Below are positions 10,482 through 20,339 of a stretch of 64,000 nt of DNA, piece after piece; position 1 is the first letter of the stretch; each line of letters opens with the position of its first letter. The stretch spans positions 44,318,034-44,382,033 of the forward strand of contig CM026551.1 in the NCBI GenBank assembly GCA_015143295.1, in the 5' to 3' direction. The notes beneath the pieces are model-generated. The model was given only the letters and a program-made list of their open reading frames with translations, was not told where the DNA came from and did not search any database. The DNA is from Tetracentron sinense. Its lineage: Eukaryota > Streptophyta > Magnoliopsida > Trochodendrales > Trochodendraceae. The translations under genes and the position numbers were made by a program.

Positions 10482-12617
10482 TTATAATCCATCTTGTTTT
10501 TGTTTCTTGATTAATTCTGCAACTTTGGAGAGATAGTCTTCTGAGGGTTCTTCTTCTTCATTATTTGGAGCCTTGGTCACTTCTTCATTGCTAGAGTGGA
10601 TGGGAGATCCATCAGGAGAGTCAGAGGAAGAGGATTCTTCATCGGAAGAGGGAAGAGAGATAATGGGAGCATCCTTTTTGGAAGGAGTCTCCTTGGTTTT
10701 CATTGGCCTCTTGCATTTGGAGGAAGAAGGTGGAGCTTGGGAAGGAGTGGCTCCACTGGCCAAGTTAACCAGAAAATTGTTCATTTTCTTCAACTCATCA
10801 GTAGCTCTCAGAGTGATGGAGGCTGATATGGAATCATGCTCTGCCATATCCAGAAGAAGCTTGCCTTGAGTCTTCAACGGAAGAGCTGAGGAATCCACTT
10901 GTCCTTGGATTAAATGGGTGACTTTCTCCATTTTCATACTTTCTTTTGAGTGAGTTACTCCCAATCTATGAAGGAGAGAAGACACAGAGTCAACCCTATT
11001 TTTGGTGACTGATGAATCCATGTTGATTGTCCCCAAAACTGAGTATGTGGCATCAGCTCTCTCTCTTAGATCACCATGAATAGTAGCTAGAGAGGATTGT
11101 ACTTCCTTGGGGATATTAATTATTTATGTTTCAAGAGCTGCAAGCTTGGAGGAAGTATCTGACTGGAGGGTTTGAAAACATTCTCAGGTTTCTGGCTGAG
11201 TGGCAGCAAGGCTTGCCCTTGTCTCAGTCATGAAGGAGACCAGGGAGGCTCTCATCTCCTCCTGAAAAGCCTGTTGGCTCATCCTCATCTCCAGCTGAAA
11301 CTGCTCTAGGCTGAAGGACATGGAGGCAATCTGTCTTGCCATGATACTCAGCTACTCTTCTGAGGTTGCTGGCCTACTGGGCACCTCATAAAACTGACCA
11401 GGGTCCTCAAAGTGAGGAGACACCTATCTATGAGAACTCTCAAATATCTCTCCAGTATCCACAAAATCAGACCAATCAGGCATCTCATCCCTGGGGTGCT
11501 GCTCACCCTGTAACACATCTACAGGATCCTCTGCTGGTACAGAAACTGGCTATTGCATAGCCTAGGCCTTCTCCTCTGGCACTGATTCTGGCTGCTACTC
11601 AGCTAGGGGCTCCTCTGAAGGTGCAGCTGAAGAGGAAAGGATAGATAGAGTGGGAGCAGAGGTAGGCATACTAGGAATAGGAATATGGACTGAGGAAGTA
11701 GAAGGAGTAGTGGAGGACTTAGAGGCAGAGGGTTTGGGGGTCCAAACCTTCTGGGTTTCATTCTAAGTATAGCCCATTCTTTGAATGGTTGCCTTGCTAT
11801 AAATGGAGGAGTCATCAGGGGTGATAAAATCTATTTGTGATGCTAGGGGAACATTGAAATGTTTAAAGATTTTAGTCAGGGCTTGACCAAAAGGGAGACA
11901 CCCTGACTTTCTCTGAAATGCATCATCCATACAATGGATAATGATGTAGGAGAGATCAATGAGTGTGGTGGTTCGGATGCATCACATAAGGAATACATCA
12001 AAGTAGGTGAGATACCCACCAGCCCTAGGAACTAGGTTATAGGTTATGATATGGTGAATGAGTCTAGCTGTGAGAGTAAGGTCTTTAACCTTTGGTTGAA
12101 AATGAGTAGTGAAATCTTGGTTCAGGCACATCATTTTTAGTGCTACCACCACATCAAATCCTTCATGTCTGGTCCACTGACCATTCACAAAGGTTGAAGG
12201 TTACACTGAGGGATTTTCAAAATGGAGTGCAATTGGTTTAGGTGAAAAGAGATGTTTTTACCTAAGACAAATGAAGTAATGAGTGATTCAGATTAGTTGA
12301 AGCGAAAGTGAGTGTAAAAGAGTTTAACCAACTTAGGGAACATGGGTTCGTTAGATTCAAGAAATTTATCCTATTTTAGGGCAGAGAAGAGGGTTTTTAT
12401 GGGTTCTAGGCCAAAAGCATCAAGACTTATGAAATTTACGACCTTACCGTAGAGAGGAGAATGAGGTAAGAATTTTTCTCTGAAAAGCTTCTCGAAATTT
12501 GGCTTCCTTGAATTTAACAGGGACTGGAGAGGAGCTTGAAGCCAGTTATTTCCCTTTGTCAGTTCTTGATTTCTTCTTGGGTGGCTCTACCGAAGCATTC
12601 TTCATTCTAGGAGGCAT
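10482..12617 (-). pseudogene. Extra 3' ORF of Sirevirus element (plant transposon-protein domain), degenerate
   Basis: The reading frame starts at the ATG at 12617 with a basic, NLS-like N-terminus (MPPRMKNASVEPPKKKSR) and meets a stop after 23 codons. Further in, 12188-11982 encodes LTARLIHHIITYNLVPRAGGY, resembling the conserved core of the 'putative plant transposon protein' domain of Sirevirus extra ORFs. A Pro/Ser-rich stretch follows. The C-terminal part (11036-10482, 184 codons) is open: a helical segment, then a Ser/Asp/Glu-rich acidic tail. Such ORFs sit where some Sireviruses carry an envelope-like gene. I see no transmembrane segment, and the function is unknown. Several stops interrupt 11037-12600. 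Confidence 0.65.
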
Positions 12618-12738
12618 CTTCACACAGATTGGAAGTAATTGGAAGATTTGGAAGAGGGTTTTGGTGCGAGAGCAATGGAATAGGAACTTTGGAGGGAAAA
12701 GATTAGGTTTTGAAAAAAAATTTGATTTGGGGGTTACT

Positions 12739-12965
12739 ATTTATACACACGACTCAATTCGTCACCGAAATGGGTTTCAGCCCAGAATTCGTCGCCGAAA
12801 TAGAGTCAGGAAACCTACTGTTCTTTTATTTCGGATTGACTTCGTCGACGAAATGGATAAATCATCCAGATTCGTCGCCGAAATGGGTACAGAAAACATT
12901 CTGTTTTCCATTTTTCCCAAAGATTCGTCGCCAAAATCAAATTCCAGATTGAATTTGCCGTCGAA
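12739..12965 (-). promoter_or_regulatory. Internal promoter-like module upstream of the extra ORF
   Basis: Six TTCGTCGNCGAA-type palindromes start at 12758, 12788, 12841, 12871, 12924 and 12954, showing exactly the LTR geometry (30-bp pairs, 83-bp period). A TATAAAT box follows at 12745-12739, then a pyrimidine-rich leader of about 120 bp to the ATG at 12617. This looks like a duplicated LTR enhancer-promoter serving the extra ORF. That transcription starts here is inferred. Confidence 0.6.
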
Positions 12966-13227
12966 TTCAGTTCAGAATTTGAAGAATTGATTTCTCTAAA
13001 ATTTTTTATTTATTTTTCTTTAAAACAATGGTTCATTAAGGCATATAAAGTCATCATAAGACATTCAATAATCAAACAAGTTATAAGCATATCAATTAAA
13101 AAAAAATTTAATTTTTGATTGCTTTTAATCTTGATTAAGTTAGCTCACTCAGACTAGTCATTCCCAATTCTCTTCTTAAAGCACTAAACCTATCAGATTG
13201 TAGAGGCTTGGTGAAAATATCAGCAAG

Positions 13228-13776
13228 CTAATTAATTGTATCTACAAACTCCAAGATAATATTTTCATTTTGCACATGATTTCTAATAAAATGATATCTT
13301 ATTTCTATGTGTTTAGTTCTTGAGTGTTGAATGAGATTCTTAGTCATGCAAATTGCACTTGTATTGTCACACTTAATAGAGATTTTAGTATACATAAGTT
13401 TAAAATCTTCTAGTTGTTTCATGTAGAGAGTTTGAGTACAAAAAAGTCCAGCTGTCATATACTCAGTTTCAGCTGTGGATAAGGCCACTGAATTTTGTTT
13501 CTTACTAAACCATGAAACAAGAGAATGTCCTAAAAAGTGACAAGTTCCACTAGTGTTTTTTCTATCTACTCTGCATCCGGCAAAGTCTGCATCTGAATAG
13601 CTTATTAGATCCAAGTTTGTGTCTTTAGGATACCATAAGCCCAAATCAATTGTTCCAAGTAAGTATTTGAAAATTCTTTTCACAGTAGTTAAGTGAGATT
13701 CTTTTGGACATGATTGGAATCTTGCACAAATGCAAACACTGAACATAATGTCTGGTCTACTTGCAGTGAGATACAA
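13228..13776 (-). CDS. Ty1/Copia RNase H domain, longest intact pol segment
   Basis: This open frame of 182 codons holds the end of RT (YLTASRPDIMFSV..) and the RNase H active-site region (SDADFAG, TAETEY, then KNLIQHSRTKHIEIRYHFIR), ending with the usual Copia C-terminus. RNase H removes RNA from the RNA-DNA hybrid during reverse transcription. It survives only as part of a broken polyprotein, so independent function is unlikely. Confidence 0.8.
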   Translation of the reverse strand: MYLTASRPDIMFSVCICARFQSCPKESHLTTVKRIFKYLLGTIDLGLWYPKDTNLDLISYSDADFAGCRVDRKNTSGTCHFLGHSLVSWFSKKQNSVALSTAETEYMTAGLFCTQTLYMKQLEDFKLMYTKISIKCDNTSAICMTKNLIQHSRTKHIEIRYHFIRNHVQNENIILEFVDTIN

Positions 13777-16200
13777 AGACTTCCAATCATGTCTCTATAG
13801 AGTTATTCATCAACATTTTTTCCTTTTTCATCCTTATCAAGCTTGATTGATGGACTCATAGGAGTATCCATTATTTTAATATTTTCCATTCCAAACTTTT
13901 TTAGTATATTTGGCTTGATTAACAAATGTTCCTTATTTGGTTTGTTTAATTTAAAGTCCTAAGAAGAATTTCAATTCACCCATCATGCTCATTTCAAATT
14001 CTTTTTGCATTGTTTTAGCAAACATTTTGCAAAGAGATTCATTTGTTGATCTAAATATGATGTCATCTACATAGATTTGAATTATTATCATATCATCATT
14101 TTTGGTCATTATGAATAAAGTTGTATCAATTTTACCTCTTGTGAATCCATTTTCAATTATGAAACTACTTAGCCTATCATACCAAGCTTTGAAGCTTGCT
14201 TTAATCCATATAAGCTTTAGTTAGCTTAAATACATGATTAGAGAATTTATGATTTTCAAAGCAAGGTGGTTGATTTACATAAACTTCTTCATTAATATAA
14301 CCATTCAGAAATGTACTTTTTATGTCCATTTGGTGTAATTTAAATTCTTTATGACTAACAAATGCAAGTAGCATTCTTATAGCTTTTAGTCTAGCAAGCG
14401 GGGTAAAAGTTTCATCATAGTCTATCCCCTCTTCTTGGTTGTAACCTTGAGCTACTAGTTTTGCTTTATTTTTAACCGTATTCCTATTTTCATCCTTTTT
14501 ATTTCTGAAAATTCATTTTGTACCAATTATAGATTTGTCATTTGGTCTAGGTACTAGATCCCAAACTTGATTTCTATCAAATTGATTTAATTATTCTTAC
14601 ATAGCAATGCCTTATGATTCATCTTCAATAGATTTTTAGACATTTTTAGGTTCAATTTGACTTAAGAATGCAAGGTTCATTAGATTTCTTCTTGTTCTAA
14701 CTTCTTGTTCAATATTACCAAGTATTAGATCCTTAGGATGATCTTTTATTAATTTCTAAGCTTTAGGAAGTTGATACGATTCTTCATCTATATTTTCTTC
14801 TTCATTTTCTATTTCAATGGATTTATCTTTTGAATGTTCATTTTCTTGATCATCTTTGTTTTCTTCATTAATTTTTAATTTGGATATTTCATTTTGAAAA
14901 TTTTTAATTTCGTCAATATCATCATTTTTGGAAGATTTGTTAAATAGATTAGATTCATCAAATACCACATGGATTAATTTTTCCACAATTAAAGATTTCT
15001 TATTAAATATTCTATAAGCTTTGCTATTTATAGAATATCCTAGGAAAATTCCTTCCACAGATTTAACATCAAATTTCTTAAGATGTTTTTTATTATTAAG
15101 TATGAAGCATTTATATCCAAACACCTTAAAATAACTTATATTAGGAATTCTTTCATTTCAAAGCTCATAGGGAGTTTTATTTAACTTGTTTCATATAACA
15201 ACTCTGTTAATTACATAACATGAAGTATTAATGGCTTCAACCCAAAAATAATTAGGTAATTTGTTCTCATTAAGCATTGTTCTGGCCATTTCTTGAAGAG
15301 ATCTATTCTTTCTTTCTACTACACTATTTTGTTGTGGAGTTATAGGTGCTGAAAAATTATGATTAAAACCATTTTCATCACAAAATAATTCAAGCTCTTT
15401 ATTTTTAAATTCTCATCCTCTATCACTTCTTATGTTAATAGAATAACCTTTTTCATTTTGAACTATTTTACAAAAATTTTTAAATAGAGAGGGTGCTTCA
15501 TTTTTGTGCGAAAGATCCATATGCAAAAGCATAAGTTTTTTCATCCACTATTACAAAAGCATAAGTTTTTTCAACTAGGTTAACTACTTCATTTGGACCA
15601 AAAAGATCCATATGCAAAAGTTCTAAAGGCCTAGTGATAGAAATTATTTTCTTGGGTTGGAAAAAAGATTTTATTTGTTTTCCAAGTTGACAAGCATCAC
15701 AAATTTTTTTTTTAATAAATTTAGTTTTAGGTAATCCTTTAACTAATTCATTTTTTAGAGAGTTTAGACAAAAAATCCATACTAGCATGTCCTAGTCTTC
15801 TATGCCATAACCAACTAGCTTCATATATAGCAGAAAAACACATCATGTTTTGAGATTTAAGTTCATCAAAATCTAAGGTGTATACATTCTCATTTCTATG
15901 TGCTACAAACAAAGTATTCAGATTATCTTTGTCCTTAATCATGCAAATATTTGATTTAAATGAGACGTTCAATCCCTTATCACAAAGTTGACTAATACTA
16001 ATGAGGTTATGTTTAAGACCATCAACAAGTAATACATTCTCAATAAAGACAGATTTATTCTTATCAATGTTACCTATGCCAATGATCTTCCCTTTAGCAT
16101 TGTCTCCAAATATCACATGACCACCATCCTTTGGAGTGATTGATGCAAATAGCTCCTTGTTCTCGGTTATATGCCTTGAGCATCCACTGTCTAAAAACCA
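13228..16200 (-). pseudogene. Sirevirus pol remnant: protease, integrase, RT, RNase H
   Basis: A protease DSG motif (WFLDSGCSRHIT) lies at 16183-16191. The GAG-pre-integrase segment (WLWHRRLGHAS) is near 15810-15840. The integrase zinc region (CDACQLGKQ) and the later catalytic context (SVVERKNRSLQEMARTML) flank a damaged first-Asp region at 15490-15570. The integrase C-terminal part is 14756-15124. RT carries YVDD at 14062-14073. RNase H (13776-13228) has YSDADFAGC and ALSTAETEY. Many stops and shifts interrupt 13777-14750. Order PR-IN-RT-RH is that of Copia. Confidence 0.9.
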
Positions 16201-16470
16201 TGTTGTCTTGGAAGTCCTTGTCTTGAAACATACCTACACATTCAATTCAAGTAACTCCTAGATACTTTCCCCCCGATACCCAAACTGTTTTGGATGGAAC
16301 CTAAAGTGATTTGAGTTTTGATTTGGGTGGATTAGTTCCCTTGGGAACCCATATCATTCTTGGTCCTTTATGGTCAGTTTTTGAAAGAGAAGATGTTCCT
16401 TTTGGAACCGAAACTTTTCTAACTATTTTACCATTATAAAATGAGGTAGATGGTGGAGTTTGGTAATTAC

Positions 16471-17959
16471 TTAATTTGTAAAGAAGTTTTGATAATCTTT
16501 TTGTTTTGAAAAAATATTATAACCAAGTCTAGCCTTGTTAAAAACACATCTCTGCTGTCCTAAAAGTCTTTCTAGGTTCTTTTGACCATTTGTGAATGTG
16601 AGGGCAGTCTTAGTCAAGTCCTTGACTTTAGCTTTTAACTCATCACATTCACATGAGGAGTCATGAGGAATATTTTGAATATCATTTAATTTCTTACTCA
16701 AATCCTCATTCTCAATAGCTAACATACTCTTTTCTATCTGTAGAGTTTCACATGATTGTGAAAGAGTGTTGATTTCCTTTTTAACAGATTTATTTAATTT
16801 AGCTATTCTACCAAATTCAATATAAAGTTCATCAAATGCTTTTCTTATCTCATCATATGAGAGAAAATCATTTGGGGAAGAAGTTACCTCATCCTCATTT
16901 GTCATGAGGCACAAGTTTGCCACCTCTTCATCACTTGAATCTTCTGACTTGCTTCCTTCTGAGTTATCCCAAGTCACCATCATAGCCTTTTTCTTGTACT
17001 TTTGGCTCTTCTTAAGTTAGGGCAGTCAGTCCTTATGTGGTATGACTTCTTGCATTTATAGCAAGTGAGAGGTTCTTTCTTGCTAGATTCAGCTTTGTTT
17101 ACCTCTTTTGAGAACTCCTTCTTGTATGGTCTCTTTTTGAAGTTCTTCTTATGCTTGAGGAACCTTTTGAACTTTCTAGCCATCAAGGCTATATCTTCAT
17201 CATCACTGTTGGATTCTTCTTCACTGTCTTCAATTTGAGTGGTTTTGAGAGCCAGCCATTTCTTGGTTCATCAGGCATTTGATCCTTCATTATGACTTCA
17301 TGAGTCATAAGAGATCCCAACAACTCATCATCCATAGGCAATTTGGTGAGGTCCTTAGCCTCTTGAATAGCTGTCACTTTTGGAGTCCATTCCTTGGGTA
17401 GTGATCTCAGAATCTTTCTCACATTTTCTACATTTGAATACACTTTACCCAAAGATTTTAGACCATTTAAAATGTTAGTAAATCTGGTGAACATATCACC
17501 AATAGATTCTTCTTTTTTCATTTTGAATAATTCATACTTTTTTTTTTCATACTTGTGAATAAACATGCTAATATTTTCTTCTTTAACCTGATTAGTCCCT
17601 TCATAGGTGACTTTCAGTTTATCCCATATTTCTTTAGCAGAGTCACATCCAGAAACTCTGTTAAATTCTTGGGGACTTAGGGCACAGTAGAGGTTGCTAA
17701 TAGCCTTAGCATTGATTTGAATGAGCTTAATATCAGCTTCATTCCATTCTTCCTTTACCTTAGGGATTCTAACATCATCTACAGTTTTTGTAGGAAGATG
17801 AGGGCCATTGACTATTACTCTCCAACACTCATAATCTAGAGCTTGGATGTAATACATCATCCTAGTTTTCCAATAGTTATAATTTTCTCCATTAAACGAT
17901 GAAGGTCTAATGGTGGACTGTCCTTCTCCTAGGCTTGTTGCAAAAACATTATTTGCCAT
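16471..17959 (-). pseudogene. Sirevirus gag (capsid-like, zinc knuckle), frameshifted
   Basis: The first frame (17959-17189) starts MANNVFATSLGEG and has the plant Copia gag signature (SSFNGENYNYWKTRM, later NRVSGCDSAKEIWDKLKVTYEG). A frameshift near 17190 leads into a basic segment with a CCHC knuckle (C-X2-C-X4-H-X4-C, CYKCKKSYHIRTDC) at about 17030-17075. Another frame change near 16983 leads into an acidic, coiled-coil-like region (16983-16471) that in this lineage precedes protease. Gag packages element RNA into particles. The two frame changes leave only the N-terminal part translatable. Confidence 0.85.
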
Positions 17960-18004
17960 ATTAAAATCGATTACTCAGATTATTTAGATCTATTTAGAGT
18001 ATTA

Positions 18005-18017
18005 GGCTCTGATACCA
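18005..18017 (-). other. Primer-binding site (initiator-Met tRNA type)
   Basis: The complementary strand reads TGGTATCAGAGCC, the usual plant iMet-tRNA primer match, two bases inside the 5' LTR. This fixes the minus-strand orientation of the element. Confidence 0.93.
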
Positions 18018-18019
18018 AT

Positions 18020-19522
18020 TGTTGGCCTGGTAATGACCCTAAAGGAGGGGGGTGAATAGGGTCTATGAAAGATTTTAAATTTATGAACCACAAGTTCACA
18101 AGTGCGGAATAAAATTAAATATGCTACAAGCTAAACAATAAAATATTAAAAGAAAGGGAGAAGAGATAAGGAAAGTGCAAACTCAAGATTTATTCACGAG
18201 GTTCAGCAAACCAGACTACTCCCCGCCTCAGCTTCTTGTTAGAGGATTCACTACGATTCCTTAATCGCACTGGCTCCTTCACAGGTGGAGTCCAAAACCT
18301 TACAGTCTCTCGTATAGGTCGAGATATTACCTTTACAAGCTCTCCTTTAGGCCGAGCTGAAGCCTTTCAAGAGCACAACTCTCTTTTGATAAAACTGAAG
18401 CAACAGCTTCAGTGCAAGAATTCTAAATTCTTGACTGACCTCAATAAATGAGTTTTGAATTGAAAATCCGAAATGAAAACTCCTTAAATGAGCTGGATAA
18501 GAGTGAAATACAAACTCTAATAAAGTCTCTTAAAGAAAATAGGAGTTGAATGAGCTCAAGAGAGATTTTTGGGAATTTTCTAAGTGTGAGAATGAGTGAG
18601 AATCAATAGCAATGAATGAGTGATCAATAGGAGTTATTGCTGTGATCAAGAGTTGTTATTTGTTCATAAATGAACTCCTTTTATAGCTTTTGGTCCAATA
18701 AAGCCGTTGGAGAGGCATTAAATGATTTTTGATCCGTTGCAAACTAGCCGTTACAACGATTCTTCAGTTTCAGACATGATTTCGTCGACGAAGTGAAGTT
18801 CCCACTTGAGTTTGTTGCCGAATTCAAAAGACATAATTGAATTCTGAAAAACCCTGTAATGACTTCGTCGTCGAATTTAAATTGATCAGAAAGTTCGTCG
18901 CCGAAATCAAGAGACATAATTGAATTTTAAAAATTCTATCATGACTTCGTCCCGAATTCAATCTACCCAGAGAATTTGTCGACGAATTCAGAGTAAAAAC
19001 CCTGAATTCAGTTTTGGATCAGACCAAAGGGATGTGATTGATTTTTTAGATCAATTAGCTATACTCTTATCATGATATTATGATCAATTAGAGCTTTAGA
19101 ATGATTTTCAAAAAGTATCCTCGGCTCCTATTGTCAATCTATGATTCTTGAGCTTTTCAACTTACCATTCTTTTGAGGAATTTTTATATATACCCTATGA
19201 ACTCTAAAAAATAAAAACTAAATACATTTAAATAGTTGAGAGATGAACTTGGCTTGACTTGGGTCTAGTGATTTTGCCTTTAATCTTCAATGGACCCGAC
19301 CTGAACTATGGTCTAATTTTGAATCTTCATCTTGTATACAATGGGTTGAACTTTCTCTTGGGTAATTTTCATCCTTTTTCATGATTGGAGTGCTGTTATC
19401 TTGTGTATTCTGAAATGTTCAAACACTTTAACCAAGATTATTAGTACCAAATAGTTTATTTCATTGTTATGTAATTATCAAAATTATTTAGGATACCCAT
19501 GGTTGTAACCCTGAGGCTAACA
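18020..19522 (-). repeat. 5' LTR of Sirevirus element
   Basis: It starts directly beyond the primer-binding site and matches 8504-9983 nearly throughout. It contains the palindrome array (18781-18986), three AACGG cores on the coding strand (18704, 18734, 18748) and a TATAAAA box at 18679-18685. Confidence 0.95.
18679..18986 (-). promoter_or_regulatory. Sirevirus LTR promoter: phased palindromes, AACGG cores, TATA box
   Basis: In coding order there are six 12-bp palindromes (left ends 18975, 18946, 18894, 18864, 18811, 18781), then AACGG cores at 18748, 18734 and 18704, then TATAAAA at 18685-18679. Palindrome pairs are 29-30 bp apart and repeat every 82-83 bp. The same order and spacing appear in the solo LTR at 61365-61542. 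Position just upstream of the TATA box suggests an enhancer. The binding factor is unknown. Confidence 0.7.
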
Positions 19523-20339
19523 ACTCCCACACTTAGGTTGTGTCGAAATACATGCGTTATGAAAAACCGCATAAAAAACCGAGACCCAATTAGGATTTGG
19601 TGCGCGCTTGTAGGTTTAGGCCAAAATATAGTTTCTAAGTTGGGAATTTGGCAATCTCGGTGTCCAAATTGGGCAAACGACCATGGATTCCCTCGAAATC
19701 AATTCTCACACTTAGGTTGTGCCGAAATACACATGTTAGAAGAAACCATATAAAACATCGAGCCCTTGTTAGGATTTGGTGCGCTCTTGTAGGTTTAGGC
19801 CAAACTATAGTTTCTAAGTTGGGAATTCAGCCTTCTCGGTGCCCAAATCAGGTAAACGACATCGGATTCTCTCGAAACCAATTCCCACACTTAGGTTGTC
19901 TCGAAATACACGTGTTAGAAGAAACCGCATAAAAAACCGAGTCTCGATTAGGATTTGGTGCGCGCTTGTAGGTTTAGGCCAAACTATCGTTTCTAAGTTG
20001 GGAATTTGGCTTTCTCAGTGCCCATATTGGGCAAACGAACTCAAATTCCCTTGAAACCAATTCCCACACTTAGGTTGTGTCGAAATACACGCGTTAGAAG
20101 AAACCACATACAAAATCGAGCCGCGCTTAGGATTTGGTGCGCTCTGTAGGTTTAGGCCAAACTATAGTTTTTAAGTTTGGAATTCGGCCTTCTCAGTACC
20201 CAAATCGGACAAACGATCTCAGATTCCCTCGAAACCAATTCCTATACTTAGGTTGTCTTGAAATATACACATTAGAAGAAACCGCATAAAAAATCGACTC
20301 CCGTTTAGGATTTGGTACGAGGTTGTAGGTTTAAGCCAA
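19523..20339 (+). repeat. 179-bp satellite, right block (about 4.6 monomers)
   Basis: It resumes at actcccacacttaggttgtg, the monomer position at which 8503 stopped, so it completes the array split by the Copia element. It ends inside a monomer at about 20339, where CACTA-derived sequence begins. Confidence 0.92.

Larger units (their letters stand above)
8504..19522 (-). mobile_element. Sirevirus-like Ty1/Copia LTR retrotransposon (11.0 kb)
   Basis: Its LTRs of 1480 and 1503 bp begin TG and end CA, and are flanked by a near-perfect 5-bp TSD (actct at 8499-8503, actcc at 19523-19527). In coding order on the minus strand come the 5' LTR (18020-19522), an iMet-type primer site, gag with a zinc knuckle, protease, integrase, reverse transcriptase and RNase H, an extra 3' ORF, polypurine tracts, and the 3' LTR (8504-9983). 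Integrase before RT defines Copia. The long LTRs, extra ORF after pol and multiple polypurine tracts fit the Sirevirus (SIRE/Maximus) lineage. Frameshifts and stops in gag and pol make it non-autonomous now. The LTRs differ by scattered substitutions and one indel of about 27 bp. Confidence 0.95.

Noticed and set aside
10573..10869. Plus-strand ORFs of 98 and 76 codons
   Set aside because: They are shadows of the acidic Ser-rich tail of the Sirevirus extra ORF.
12499..12990. 163-codon plus-strand ORF
   Set aside because: It is antisense to the leader and palindrome array of the Copia extra ORF, and its repeated residues come from the palindromes.
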